Part shown: positions 26,525 to 35,304 of the stretch, one piece after another
How the letters are laid out: each line of letters opens with the position of its first letter
Numbering within the stretch: the stretch's first letter is position 1
Origin: Paenibacillus sp. 453mf
GTDB taxonomy: Bacteria; Bacillota; Bacilli; Paenibacillales; Paenibacillaceae
Reading direction: 5' to 3'
Assembly: GCF_900116105.1 (NCBI RefSeq)
Contig: NZ_FPAC01000001.1
Span: 362,862-426,861, forward strand
Length of the DNA stretch: 64,000 bases
Position numbers and translations under genes: made by a program
Notes under the pieces: generated by a model
Database searches by the model: none
Told to the model about the DNA's origin: nothing
What the model saw: the letters and a program-made list of their open reading frames with translations, nothing else

Positions 26525-27466
26525 ATGCGTTTATTTATTGCTTATCTGAGCATGTGTTTAATTTTTGGTACGACCTTCCTGGCGATCAAGATAGGAAATG
26601 ATGCAGGTCTTCCGCCGTTTTTTGCGGCTGGGGTGAGGTTCTGTCTCGCAGGAGCCATTCTGTTTGTATGGTGTCTATGCAGCCGAAAAACAAGCATTAA
26701 GCTGCTACTTCGTAAAGAAGTTATTATTATAGGCAGCTGCTTAACCTTTATGACCTTTGCTGGGCTATACTATGGAGAACAATATATCAGTTCTGGCGTG
26801 GCGGCTGTCTTGTCTGCTACCGGACCCATCATGATTATAGGAATTCAGACATGGGTTCTCAAAAAGAAAGCCTCAGCGCTCTCTTTGCTGGGCTGCTTAA
26901 CCGCATTTGTCGGCGTTATTCTTATACTGGTTCCTGAACTGACGATACAGGCAGGGGGAATGTGGCTGGCAGGTGCCTGCGCGGTATTGATTGGTGAGGT
27001 ATTCTATGCCTCAGGTTCTGTATATTCAGGAGCAACGAGATCCAGACTGAGCGGTTATTCGCCGCTTGCGGTGAATGGTGCTCAAATGCTGTATGGCGGA
27101 CTTATGCTGCTGATTATATCCTTCATCACAGAACAGCCTGATCCGGAAGTTCTTCTGTCGTCTGGAGCAGCGGGGTCGGTCCTCTATTTGACGATATTCG
27201 GCTCTATGATTGGACACAGCCTTTTTTATTTCTTGGTCACGAAAACAGGGCCGCTCTTTCCGTCGACCTGGCTATATATTTCTCCAATGATTGCACTTGG
27301 TGTAGGTATGTTATTTTATGGAGAACATGTAACCCTATTGACTGCTTTCGGCTCGGTAATCATTATTGGCGGCCTTATCATGGCGAATTGGCATACACTA
27401 ACAGAGTGGATCCTGCTTAGAAGTCATCGGAAAAGCGAAGCAGACGGAAGAGGCATGACAACGTAA
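26525..27466 (+). CDS. EamA/DMT-family transporter
   Basis: A 313-residue membrane protein with about ten hydrophobic helices in two EamA repeats (FGTTFLAIKIGNDAGLPPFFAAGVRF in the first; GSVLYLTIFGSMIGHSLFYFLV in the second). Relatives export amino acids or other small metabolites. The start follows GAGGAGGCTGGAGTAGA. Regulation by the divergent MocR protein is likely. The last codons are part of a short duplicated stretch (27453-27515). Confidence 0.9.
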   Translation: MRLFIAYLSMCLIFGTTFLAIKIGNDAGLPPFFAAGVRFCLAGAILFVWCLCSRKTSIKLLLRKEVIIIGSCLTFMTFAGLYYGEQYISSGVAAVLSATGPIMIIGIQTWVLKKKASALSLLGCLTAFVGVILILVPELTIQAGGMWLAGACAVLIGEVFYASGSVYSGATRSRLSGYSPLAVNGAQMLYGGLMLLIISFITEQPDPEVLLSSGAAGSVLYLTIFGSMIGHSLFYFLVTKTGPLFPSTWLYISPMIALGVGMLFYGEHVTLLTAFGSVIIIGGLIMANWHTLTEWILLRSHRKSEADGRGMTT

Positions 27467-27515
27467 TACGAATGACAATTGGAGATGCATGACAATGTAA
27501 TAAGAATGTCACAAT
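27453..27515 (+). repeat. Imperfect 34-bp tandem duplication over the exporter stop codon
   Basis: GCATGACAACGTAATACGAA... (27453-27480) is repeated as GCATGACAATGTAATAAGAA... (27487-27515). The first copy contains the TAA stop of the exporter gene. Confidence 0.7.
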
Positions 27516-27623
27516 AAGTTACGCTTTACGCTTGCAACCTAAATACACCGACCAGGCATTTATTTCTTGATTTTTTATAAATCATTCTGCGTATCTTTCT
27601 GGTGGTCTCAGACGTCTTCACAG

Positions 27624-27637
27624 TATAAGTACTTATA
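27624..27637. promoter_or_regulatory. Perfect 14-bp palindrome upstream of the ECF sigma gene
   Basis: TATAAGTACTTATA lies 25 bases before the start codon, a position suited to an operator or to a -10 region. Confidence 0.4.
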
Positions 27638-27662
27638 AGGACTAAACAAAGGGGGGCCCCGA

Positions 27663-28469
27663 ATGATGGCCTTTGTAAGATCCGAACCGTATCAAATATT
27701 TCTAAAGTCAGCGAGTGGTGACGACCATTTGCGGATGGTGGGATTAACCGAAGGGATGATGTTATCCCTGTATAAATACTGCCTGTCTCTAACCGGATCA
27801 AAAGAGGATGCTGAGGATTTGTGCCAGGAGGTTTATGTCAGATTACTGCCGCATGCCGCGGGTTTGAGCAAAAGAGAAGGTTTTTCAATGGAGGGTTATC
27901 TGATTCGTGCAGCGCATAACGTCTGGGTCGATGGCTTGCGTAAGGAAGCGAGGCGAAGAGAGCTCTTGGATCAGCAAAAAGAGCAGTACAGCTGCTCTCA
28001 TCAAGAGCTCGGCGATGGCCTGGCTCTGGAAGAAGCATTCCAGGTGCTCCTGTCGCAGCTGACGGACTGGCAGCGGACAATATACATTCTCTGTGAGCTG
28101 TTTAACTATAAGGCGAGAGAGGCCGCTAATTTGCTCGATTCTACGGAAGGAGCCGTAAAGGCAGCTCTTCGCAGGGCAAGAGAAGTCATCGCAGAAGAAA
28201 GACAGCGGCAGTTACAATTGGATGAACCCGGTGTCTTAGTGAGCCCCGTCTTTGAAGAGGATGCAGAACGCCTAAGAGATTACCTTGGTGCTTTTCGTAC
28301 AGGTGACACCGAGCGTATCATACAGCTGGGGCTTGGCGGCGCAGCAGATGTGATGATGGTGACAAGTCAAGTACTCGGCATGAAAATGCACAGCAGCACA
28401 GCTCCTCAGCTTACGAATGCAAGGTACGACAGCCTGCAGCTGATCTCACGGTTAGAGATGGTGGCATAA
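27663..28469 (+). CDS. ECF-type RNA polymerase sigma factor with C-terminal extension
   Basis: 268 residues. Region sigma-2 is clear (YKYCLSLTGSKEDAEDLCQEVYVRLL, YLIRAAHNVWVDGLRKEARRRE). Sigma-4 follows at about 120-180 (LEEAFQVLLSQLTDWQRTIYILCELFNYKAREAANLLDSTEGAVKAALRRAREVI, given here only as landmarks in ORDER of appearance: LTDWQRTIYILCE, YKAREAANLL, TEGAVKAALRRAR). About 75 extra residues follow, with AFRTGDTERIIQL recalling the SnoaL-like tails of some ECF groups. No anti-sigma gene is adjacent; clpP follows 18 bases downstream. ATG 27663 is the first of two, behind AAAGGGGGGCCCCG. Confidence 0.85.
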   Translation: MMAFVRSEPYQIFLKSASGDDHLRMVGLTEGMMLSLYKYCLSLTGSKEDAEDLCQEVYVRLLPHAAGLSKREGFSMEGYLIRAAHNVWVDGLRKEARRRELLDQQKEQYSCSHQELGDGLALEEAFQVLLSQLTDWQRTIYILCELFNYKAREAANLLDSTEGAVKAALRRAREVIAEERQRQLQLDEPGVLVSPVFEEDAERLRDYLGAFRTGDTERIIQLGLGGAADVMMVTSQVLGMKMHSSTAPQLTNARYDSLQLISRLEMVA

Positions 28470-28487
28470 AAAAGGAGAGAAACATAA

Positions 28488-29072
28488 ATGTCTACCATTC
28501 CTTATGTTGTGGAGCAAACGAGCCGGGGGGAGCGCAGCTACGATATTTACTCCAGGCTTCTGAAGGACCGAATTATTATGATCTCGGGCGAGATTGAAGA
28601 CCAAATGGCGAATTTGATCGTTGCCCAGCTGCTGTTCTTGACGGCAGAAGATCCGAAGAAGGATATTCAACTGTATATCAACAGCCCTGGGGGCTCTGTG
28701 ACCGCAGGGTTTTCCATCTACGACACCATGAAATTTATTGAACCTGATGTATCCACCATATGCACGGGGATGGCGGCAAGCTTTGGCGCGATGTTGTTAA
28801 CCGCAGGAACCAAAGGCAAACGGTTTGCTTTACCTAACAGTGAGATCATGATTCATCAGCCGCATGGCGGCAGCCGAGGCCAGGCCTCTGACATTCGTAT
28901 TCAAGCGGATCGAATCCTTAAGCATCGAGAGCTGCTTAACCGGATTCTCGCGGAGTCTACGGGCCAGCCAATCGAGCGCATTGAGAAGGATACCGATCGC
29001 GATCATTTCATGACTGCAGGAGAAGCTGTAGAATATGGCCTGGTGGATAAGGTGATTACTAGGCCATCATAA
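28488..29072 (+). CDS. clpP: ATP-dependent Clp protease proteolytic subunit
   Basis: 194 residues with the serine protease triad Ser98 (GMAASFGAM), His123 (IMIHQPHGG) and Asp172 ([11 protein letters not shown]). The N-terminal axial-loop motif for Clp ATPases ([21 protein letters not shown]) is intact, so it should assemble with ClpX or ClpC. The context is unusual: it lies 18 bases behind an ECF sigma factor and is not with clpX or trigger factor. It is probably a second ClpP paralogue, since the genome would also need the housekeeping one; that is inference. The binding site is AAAAGGAGAGAAACATAA. Confidence 0.93.
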   Translation: MSTIPYVVEQTSRGERSYDIYSRLLKDRIIMISGEIEDQMANLIVAQLLFLTAEDPKKDIQLYINSPGGSVTAGFSIYDTMKFIEPDVSTICTGMAASFGAMLLTAGTKGKRFALPNSEIMIHQPHGGSRGQASDIRIQADRILKHRELLNRILAESTGQPIERIEKDTDRDHFMTAGEAVEYGLVDKVITRPS

Positions 29073-29097
29073 CAAGTTTGGTATATTGAGATATAAA

Positions 29098-29157
29098 AAT
29101 ACCCGGGTGCCATACTGCATAGTACAGGACTATGTTTGTAAGCAGCCGGGTATTTGT
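29098..29157 (+). terminator. Terminator after clpP
   Basis: AAATACCCGG pairs with CCGGGTATTT, with a secondary stem inside (CATAG/CTATG). It is followed by a T-rich stretch and lies between convergent genes. Confidence 0.65.
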
Positions 29158-29172
29158 ATTATCTATATGGTC

Positions 29173-29973
29173 TTAAGCCTGTAGAATGAACTTCTCAATG
29201 ACATGCTTCACGCCGTCCTCATTGTTGCTCAGCGTAACATAGCCCGCAATTTCTTTCAGAGCAGGAATGGCATTTCCCATGGCAACCCCGAGACCTGCAG
29301 CTTCCAGCATCTCATGATCGTTCCAGGAATCGCCTACCGCAATCGTATCCTTAAGATCAACGTTAAAATGATCCGCAAGGAAGGTCAACGCATGTCCTTT
29401 GGTTCCTTCATGATGCATGATTTCGAGAAAATGCGGCTTGGACTTGGTAATATGCACTTCAGGACCAAGCAGCTCGCGCAGATCAACAGCCACCTTGTCC
29501 AAATAATCCGGATCATCAATGATAAGCAGCTTAGGTGCTGGCTGTTCAATCATTTTTACAAAATCAGCTTCAATGTAGTACGGAGTTTTGTTCAGCTTGC
29601 AGTAATCAACCAGCTTCTCATTCTCTTCACGGGAATATAGCTTGTCGTCAATATAAGTCTGCAGGTGCAGATTGTGCTCCAGGCAATACTCATACAGCTT
29701 GCGAGCAGCTTCCATTGGAACGTAGCGCTCATACAGTACTTTCTCGTCCATCAAATTCTTGATCAGAGCTCCCTGGTACGTAATGATCGGTACGTTAAGT
29801 CCAGTTTGACGGGCAATCGCTTGTGCAGAAGCATAAGCGCGTCCTGTCGCGAGAGTAACTACGACATCCTTGGCCACAGCAGCCTCGAGTGCTTTTTGTG
29901 TGGGATTCGTAACTTCCTTCTCATCATTAATCAGTGTGTCATCGATATCGATGGCAATCAGCTTGTAAGTCAT
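29173..29973 (-). CDS. Cof-type HAD-IIB family phosphatase
   Basis: 266 residues. The nucleophile motif AIDIDDTLINDEK, motif II TLATGRAYAS, the late Lys region and motif IV AVGDSWNDHEMLEAAGLGVAMGNA are all present, with a C2B cap between. Members dephosphorylate sugar phosphates or similar metabolites; the substrate cannot be set from sequence. The start follows GAGGAGAGAGAAGCC. It is probably cotranscribed with the lipoate ligase upstream (45-base gap). Confidence 0.93.
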   Translation of the reverse strand: MTYKLIAIDIDDTLINDEKEVTNPTQKALEAAVAKDVVVTLATGRAYASAQAIARQTGLNVPIITYQGALIKNLMDEKVLYERYVPMEAARKLYEYCLEHNLHLQTYIDDKLYSREENEKLVDYCKLNKTPYYIEADFVKMIEQPAPKLLIIDDPDYLDKVAVDLRELLGPEVHITKSKPHFLEIMHHEGTKGHALTFLADHFNVDLKDTIAVGDSWNDHEMLEAAGLGVAMGNAIPALKEIAGYVTLSNNEDGVKHVIEKFILQA

Positions 29974-30018
29974 GGCTTCTCTCTCCTCAATTATCTATCT
30001 ATATTTAGTGGGTCAGTT

Positions 30019-31020
30019 CTACTCCTCCAGGAATACCAGACCGATGAAATCATCGAATTCCAGATTGCCGAAATAATGCTTGATATCTGTATCTTTGAGA
30101 GCATCACGTACTTCCTGTTCTTCATAACGCTTGCCGCGGAGCAGATCCTCGATATCGGCAACATCGCCTACTCCGAAGAAATCTCCATAGATTTTGATGT
30201 CCTCAATGCGGCCTTCTTTAATATTCATACGCAGATCGATGATCCCGACCGGGAACTTCTTAGAATGCTTCACATTGCTTTCGGGTGACAAGCCATAGTT
30301 CCAATCCCAGTTCTGGTAGCGTTCCTTGGAAATTTCGTGAATCTTCTCCCAGTCCTGCTCGGTCAGCTTGTACTCAGGAACTTCATTTGCCTCCATGCCA
30401 AAAATATGTCGAAGCAGCTCCTCACGGAATTCCACTATCGTCATCTCTTGATCCATCAGGGAGCTGATGTTAGCTACGCGGCTGCGAACAGACTTGGTGC
30501 TCTTGGATTTGAACTTCTCTGGATTGACCTTGAGGGAAGCGGCCACGTTCTCCAAATTAAGGTCAAACATCAAGGTGCCATGGCTGAACATCCGGCCGCG
30601 TGTGGCAAACTGTGCATTGCCCGAAATCTTTTGTTCGCCGACTTGAAGGTCGTTGCGCCCTGTAAGCTCTGCATTCACGCCGAGGCTGTGCAGCGCCTCA
30701 ACCACCGGCTGGGTGAATTTGCGGAAGTTGTGGAATGAGTTGCCGTCGTCCTTGGTGATGAAGCTGAAGTTCAGATTGCCGAGGTCGTGGTACACCGCAC
30801 CGCCGCCAGACAGCCTGCGAACAACCTGAACCCCATGCTCCTGCACATATTCCTGGTTGATTTCTTCAATGGTATTCTGGTGCTTGCCGATGATGATGGA
30901 TGGAGCATTAATGTAGAACAGCAGATAGCTCTCATCCAGGGATAAATGCTTGAGGGCGTATTCCTCAATCGCGAGATTGATGCGCGGGTCTGTAATCCCT
31001 TGGTTGTCAATAAACAGCAT
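30019..31020 (-). CDS. lplA: Lipoate-protein ligase
   Basis: 333 residues, LplA/LplJ type, attaching free lipoate to E2 and GcvH domains through lipoyl-AMP. Visible are the family signature RRLSGGGAVYHDLGNLNFSFI, the lipoate-binding loop KISGNAQFATRGRMFSHGTLMFD with the catalytic Lys, and a C-terminal accessory domain of about 90 residues. The start follows GGAGGAATAGACC. Length is typical. Confidence 0.95.
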   Translation of the reverse strand: MLFIDNQGITDPRINLAIEEYALKHLSLDESYLLFYINAPSIIIGKHQNTIEEINQEYVQEHGVQVVRRLSGGGAVYHDLGNLNFSFITKDDGNSFHNFRKFTQPVVEALHSLGVNAELTGRNDLQVGEQKISGNAQFATRGRMFSHGTLMFDLNLENVAASLKVNPEKFKSKSTKSVRSRVANISSLMDQEMTIVEFREELLRHIFGMEANEVPEYKLTEQDWEKIHEISKERYQNWDWNYGLSPESNVKHSKKFPVGIIDLRMNIKEGRIEDIKIYGDFFGVGDVADIEDLLRGKRYEEQEVRDALKDTDIKHYFGNLEFDDFIGLVFLEE

Positions 31021-31272
31021 GGTCTATTCCTCCAATATATAGTTCAATATGTAGGCAAGGACAGGACGTATGCCTGAAGCCTTGGTGTCTTGTAACACTC
31101 CATCCCTATTGTAAACGAATTGGGTGTGGGACACAAAAGGAAATGCCGTTGACGGGTGATTATTTGTAGCTTCATAATGTAAAGGATACGCGAGTAAGAG
31201 TCGCGGAGCGTTTGCATTAAATTGTATACGATACACGAACAAGAGTCGTCTAGCAGAAAGGAAGGGACACCT

Positions 31273-32361
31273 GTGATAGAGGTTTATGGACATGGCGGTG
31301 ATGTGGAGACCGCGGCAGTAAAATACGGACGATCACCAGCGGACTTCCTCGACTATAGTGCCAATATCAATCCGCTTGGTCCGCCTCCTGCGGTTACACG
31401 AGCTCTCACAGAAGGGATGCATCACATCCTTCGCTATCCCGATCCGGGCCATCGCCGTCTTAAGCACAAGCTTGCAGCCAAGCTGAAGCTATCTCAGAAC
31501 CAGCTTCTGATCGGCAACGGGGCTGCCGAATGTATGGCGCTTATTATCCAGGCATTTACACCTGCAGCAGTAGGCATCATTGAACCGGGATTCTCGGAGT
31601 ATCGTCAGCTGGCAGAGCAGTATGGAAGCCGAATAGAGTACATATATGGGCATAAAGAGCTGAATTATAGAGCTGAGCTGTCTGAGATTTTGCATCTTCT
31701 CAATAGAGTAGAGCTGCTATTTATCGGTCAGCCAAATAACCCGAACGGGAGCCAATATTCCCGAAGTGAGCTGGAAGCGATTGCTTCCCATGCAAGAGGC
31801 CGGAGTGTCCAGGTTGTAATTGACGAAGCTTTTATCGATTTTATACCAGAGCATGAGCGTGAGACACTGACCGGGTCCCTGGAGCAGTACCCGAATGTCA
31901 TTGTGATTCGTTCCATGACGAAATTTTATGCGATCCCGGGACTTCGCCTTGGGTATGCGATAGGCCATCCTGATATCATATCGGCAATGTCTAGAAGACA
32001 GGTAACCTGGAGCGTAAACGGACTGGCTCTGCTGGCAGGTGAAGCTTGTCTAGAGGAGGACAGCGCATATGAAGAGCAGACCCAGGCTTGCATTAAGGAG
32101 CAGCGAAACCGTCTGATTACCGAATTGACCTCGCTTGGATTTCAGGTATATCCGGGTGTGGCTAATTACTTACTGCTGGAGACACCGGAAGGCTGGAACG
32201 CTCTATCCCTGCAAGAGTCGATGGGGAAGCAAGGCATTCTTATTCGAAACTGTGCCATGTATGCAGGTCTCAACGACAAATCCGTTCGTATCGCGGTGAA
32301 GGGGCGGCAGGACAATAGCCGGTTTCTTGAAGTGCTGCGATTATTATTGGGGGAGCAATAG
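31273..32361 (+). CDS. cobD: Threonine-phosphate decarboxylase
   Basis: A 362-residue PLP enzyme making (R)-1-amino-2-propanol O-2-phosphate, the arm later used by CbiB. Class I/II aminotransferase features are LDYSANINPLGPPP, GNGAAECMALI, QPNNPNGSQYS, DEAFIDF and the PLP Lys in SMTKFYAIPGLRLGYA. GTG 31273 is chosen: AGGAAGGGACACCT precedes it and the conserved sequence (IEVYGHGGD) begins there, whereas ATG 31222 lacks a binding site. First gene of cobD-cbiZ-cbiB-cobC. No B12-box was found in its 250-base upstream region; a weak TTGACG-17-TCATAA pair is at 31149-31177. Confidence 0.92.
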   Translation: MIEVYGHGGDVETAAVKYGRSPADFLDYSANINPLGPPPAVTRALTEGMHHILRYPDPGHRRLKHKLAAKLKLSQNQLLIGNGAAECMALIIQAFTPAAVGIIEPGFSEYRQLAEQYGSRIEYIYGHKELNYRAELSEILHLLNRVELLFIGQPNNPNGSQYSRSELEAIASHARGRSVQVVIDEAFIDFIPEHERETLTGSLEQYPNVIVIRSMTKFYAIPGLRLGYAIGHPDIISAMSRRQVTWSVNGLALLAGEACLEEDSAYEEQTQACIKEQRNRLITELTSLGFQVYPGVANYLLLETPEGWNALSLQESMGKQGILIRNCAMYAGLNDKSVRIAVKGRQDNSRFLEVLRLLLGEQ

Positions 32362-32364
32362 ATA

Positions 32365-33123
32365 ATGACAACACCTTTTTTACATAGCTTAGCTTCTAAC
32401 CAGGCTATTCCAGCAATTTATTCCTCTACATTCTGGCCTGGCCTCAAGCTTACGAAGCACCACAATGCGTATCTGCTAGTGGAATCGCCACAAACTGTAC
32501 AATCGCTGTCGAGCAGTGTTTATGGCGGAGGCATGAGCCGGATTGATCGTGCGGTCAATATATATGTAGATAAGCATTTTGCGTCAGATGATCCTGCAGG
32601 AGAGATCGAAGTGCGTTTAAACAAGTGGCAGCTCCCAGCAGCAAGCACGGCTGGTCTTTTGACAGCGGTGAAGCTTACACATGCATCTGTCTTAGAGGAG
32701 ATTACTGACCATGCCGTTGTCTTCTGCTGCACGACAGCGGGTGCCGGCAATGCAGCCAGAGCGTCGTCTCCAAGAACTGTTTTTCCCGCGGCTTATACTC
32801 CGGGCACGATAAATACGATGCTGTTTATTGCTGGTGAGCTGACTTCTTATGCCATGGTCAATGCTCTGCAAACGGCAGTGGAAGCAAAGGCTTGTGCCTT
32901 GCAGGACCTCGGAGTCAAGGATGCTGAGAATGGAATGATCGCTACAGGAACAACAACAGACGCCGTTGTACTTGGTGTCAGCGGATTGAGACCGGATGGA
33001 AGCATACCGGACAAAATCCATGCTTATGCGGGCACAGCTACAGAGCTTGGCTCCTGTATCGGACGACTCGTATACGCGACGGTAACTGAAAGTCTACTGG
33101 CTGGAAAGGAGAAGGCAAAATGA
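32365..33123 (+). CDS. cbiZ: Adenosylcobinamide amidohydrolase
   Basis: 252 residues of the CbiZ family, which cleaves the aminopropanol arm from adenosylcobinamide to give adenosylcobyric acid, enabling corrinoid salvage and remodelling. Family blocks visible are VYGGGMSRIDRAVNIYV, TAGLLTAVKLTHAS, CTTAGAGNAARAS and TGTTTDAVVLG. It starts 3 bases after cobD behind GGGGGAGCAATAGATA, and ends in a 4-nt overlap with cbiB. Its presence beside CbiB implies that imported incomplete or wrong corrinoids are stripped and rebuilt. Confidence 0.92.
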   Translation: MTTPFLHSLASNQAIPAIYSSTFWPGLKLTKHHNAYLLVESPQTVQSLSSSVYGGGMSRIDRAVNIYVDKHFASDDPAGEIEVRLNKWQLPAASTAGLLTAVKLTHASVLEEITDHAVVFCCTTAGAGNAARASSPRTVFPAAYTPGTINTMLFIAGELTSYAMVNALQTAVEAKACALQDLGVKDAENGMIATGTTTDAVVLGVSGLRPDGSIPDKIHAYAGTATELGSCIGRLVYATVTESLLAGKEKAK

Positions 33124-34103
33124 CACTGGCGATTATTCTTCTCTCTGCATATATTCTTGACCGGATCATCGGTGATCCAAGATGGATTCCTCATCCGGTC
33201 ATTGGTATGGGCAGAGCGATCTCGGCACTGGAGAAGTCGATTCGTTCCAGAGTAGCTTCAGATAAGGGCTTATTGTTCGCAGGATTGCTGTTCCCGATTA
33301 TCATCGCAGGCGGTTCTTTTCTTATCACCTGGGCTGTACTGAAGCTGCTTGCGTTAGTTCATCCTTATCTTGCCATTGCTGCCGAAATCGTCCTGATTGC
33401 AACCACGATTGCAGCCAAGGGACTGAAGGAGGCGGGAATCGAGGTATACAAGCATTTAAGAGTCAGAAATCTTCCCGAGGCAAGGAAGTCGCTTGGTATG
33501 ATTGTAGGCCGGGACACTGCACATTTGGATGAGCCGGAGATGGTCAGGGGAACGGTGGAGACGATTGCGGAAAATATCGTCGATGCCATTATATCTCCCT
33601 TATTTTATGCTATGATCGGCGGAGCTCCTCTAGCGATGGCGTACCGTGCAATCAATACGCTTGATTCGATGGTAGGCTACAAGAACGAGAAATATTTCTA
33701 CCTTGGCAAAGCCTCAGCCCGGCTTGATGATGCAGCCAACTATCTTCCTGCTCGAATTTCCGCACTGTTGCTGTTTGCTTCGGCCCGCATTCTAGGACTG
33801 CATGTCGAGAATAGCATTCGTACGGTGAAGGAGGATGCAAGCAAGCACCCGAGTCCAAACGGCGGATACCCCGAATCGGCAGTCGCAGGCGCAATTGGAA
33901 TCCGGCTCGGGGGATACAACGTATATCACGGCGTGGAATCCTTCCGTGCTTATATGGGTAAGCCTTATCATACGCTTGAGGCTGCACACATCAAGACGAG
34001 CATCACAATGATGCTTGTCGCTTCCGGTTTGTTTGTCTTGATTCTCTGTGCTGCTCTATCTGTTCTCTCCATCTTCGGTATCGAATGGATGTGGTGGACA
34101 TGA
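33120..34103 (+). CDS. cbiB: Adenosylcobinamide-phosphate synthase
   Basis: A 327-residue integral membrane enzyme joining adenosylcobyric acid with aminopropanol phosphate. Blocks typical of CbiB/CobD(Pseudomonas) are LDRIIGDPRWIPHPVIGMGR, IVGRDTAHLDEPEMVRGTVE, ENIVDAIISPLFY, LDSMVGYKNEKY and NGGYPESAVAGAIGIRLGG. Four to five membrane helices are visible. Both ends overlap neighbours by ATGA, showing tight coupling in the operon. Confidence 0.95.
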   Translation: MTLAIILLSAYILDRIIGDPRWIPHPVIGMGRAISALEKSIRSRVASDKGLLFAGLLFPIIIAGGSFLITWAVLKLLALVHPYLAIAAEIVLIATTIAAKGLKEAGIEVYKHLRVRNLPEARKSLGMIVGRDTAHLDEPEMVRGTVETIAENIVDAIISPLFYAMIGGAPLAMAYRAINTLDSMVGYKNEKYFYLGKASARLDDAANYLPARISALLLFASARILGLHVENSIRTVKEDASKHPSPNGGYPESAVAGAIGIRLGGYNVYHGVESFRAYMGKPYHTLEAAHIKTSITMMLVASGLFVLILCAALSVLSIFGIEWMWWT

Positions 34104-34759
34104 ACTCAGGCCTTGATCTTTATCTCGTCAGACACGGGAGGACCCAATGGAATATGGAGAAGCGATATCTGGGGCATACCGATGTGCCTCTCCTCAGTAA
34201 TGCCGCATCTGAATTGAAGCCGCTCCGGCTTCACATTGAGCAAGAGAGGCTGACATTCCAGTATGTGTTCGTTAGTGATCTGATTCGTGCGGTGCATACC
34301 CTTCAGATCATTGCGCCGCATCTTGTGGATCAGGCTATAAGGGACCACCGGATCCGAGAGTATCACTTTGGTGAATGGGAAGGCTCGACCTATGACATGC
34401 TCAAGAGCAACCCCGCTTACCGCAGCTGGATCGATCATCCGGAGCGGATCACGCCGCCGGGTGCAGAGGCTTTTACCGCCTTCCGAGAGCGAGTATCTCA
34501 ATTTGTGGACAACAGGTTGCTGCCAATTCTGGAGAACAAGCATGGGATGGATCATCGCTCAGAGCATACTTGTGCAAGTAAAGATATTTCATATCCGAAG
34601 GTACTTATGGTTACGCATGGCGGTGTCATCAGGCAGCTGATGTCAACGTATGTACAGAATAGCAATTTCAACTCTGTAGTGTCTGGTCCAGGAGAATTGC
34701 AGGTGCTTCGACTTCGTCTTCAAGCAGGACAGCTGAGCGGAGAGATTTTGTATAAGTAA
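34100..34759 (+). CDS. cobC: Histidine phosphatase, probable alpha-ribazole phosphatase
   Basis: About 219 residues. The catalytic RHG motif is in YLVRHGRTQWN, the second Arg in SDLIRAVHT, the Glu in EYHFGEWEGSTY and the second His in VTHGGVIRQL. Context in the cobalamin operon points to CobC, which removes phosphate from alpha-ribazole phosphate or adenosylcobalamin phosphate. ATG 34100 gives an ATGA overlap with cbiB and is preferred to ATG 34085. Confidence 0.85.
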   Translation: MNSGLDLYLVRHGRTQWNMEKRYLGHTDVPLLSNAASELKPLRLHIEQERLTFQYVFVSDLIRAVHTLQIIAPHLVDQAIRDHRIREYHFGEWEGSTYDMLKSNPAYRSWIDHPERITPPGAEAFTAFRERVSQFVDNRLLPILENKHGMDHRSEHTCASKDISYPKVLMVTHGGVIRQLMSTYVQNSNFNSVVSGPGELQVLRLRLQAGQLSGEILYK

Positions 34760-34796
34760 TCTAGGGGGGAAGCCCTTCTTCAAGGGAAAACTTGGG

Positions 34797-34825
34797 TTGT
34801 AGAAATACAGCCATTCCCCTATAAT
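34797..34825 (+). promoter_or_regulatory. Promoter of the riboswitch-btuFCD transcript
   Basis: TTGTAG (34797-34802), a 17-base spacer, TATAAT (34820-34825), placed about 100 bases before the riboswitch core. Confidence 0.6.
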
Positions 34826-34924
34826 CAACAACAGAAGTTAAGGCCACTAGGCACTAGAACAAGGATGCATGATTTAGAATTTATACTGCAAAAACGAATA
34901 AGAGCCGACAAGGTCCTGGCAGCA

Positions 34925-35105
34925 AATGACGTTAATACAGCTGTTCAGGTTAAAAGGGAAGCCGGTGCAAATCCGGCACGGTCCCGCCACTGTATACCAG
35001 GGGCAGACAGCGAAATATCCACTGTTTCTTATGCGAGAAATGGGAAGGGAAGCTGTCCAGCCATACCAAACCTGGGTAGTCAGGAGACCTGCCTTGACGG
35101 AAGGA
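34925..35105 (+). ncRNA. Cobalamin riboswitch
   Basis: The B12-box region is unmistakable: AAGCCGGTGCAAATCCGGC followed by CGGTCCCGCCACTGT, and further on the conserved GTCAGGAGACCTGCC. The peripheral stem between them is present. It lies in the 5' leader of btuF, so adenosylcobalamin binding should lower expression of the corrinoid importer. An overlapping 105-codon ORF here is a chance reading. Confidence 0.96.
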
Positions 35106-35180
35106 AGCGTGCGATCCTTCGAGGAAAGGATACGTTTTGCGATGTTCTATGCCCATTTTTAAGGGGCAGATGCGAGACGT

Positions 35181-35215
35181 AACCTTGATCCTGGCTTAAG
35201 GACCAAGGTTTTTTT
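35181..35215 (+). terminator. Riboswitch-controlled terminator before btuF
   Basis: AACCTTGATCC pairs with GGACCAAGGTT (one mismatch), followed by seven T. It sits 75 bases after the aptamer and 90 bases before btuF, as expected for a transcription-attenuating expression platform. Confidence 0.9.
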
Positions 35216-35304
35216 GCTATGGGATTGGAAGTCTCAGGTGGATAGTTTAAGGACTTAGGCTTTGTAATTATTACTAATTAACCAGATCTGAAAGGGAGAG
35301 AGTC

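Noticed and set aside
31021-31272. Cobalamin riboswitch upstream of cobD
   Set aside because: No B12-box or AGGAGACC-type element is visible, in contrast to the clear one before btuF.
34865-35182. A 105-codon open frame upstream of btuF
   Set aside because: It lies wholly within the cobalamin riboswitch leader, whose conserved bases explain the sequence.
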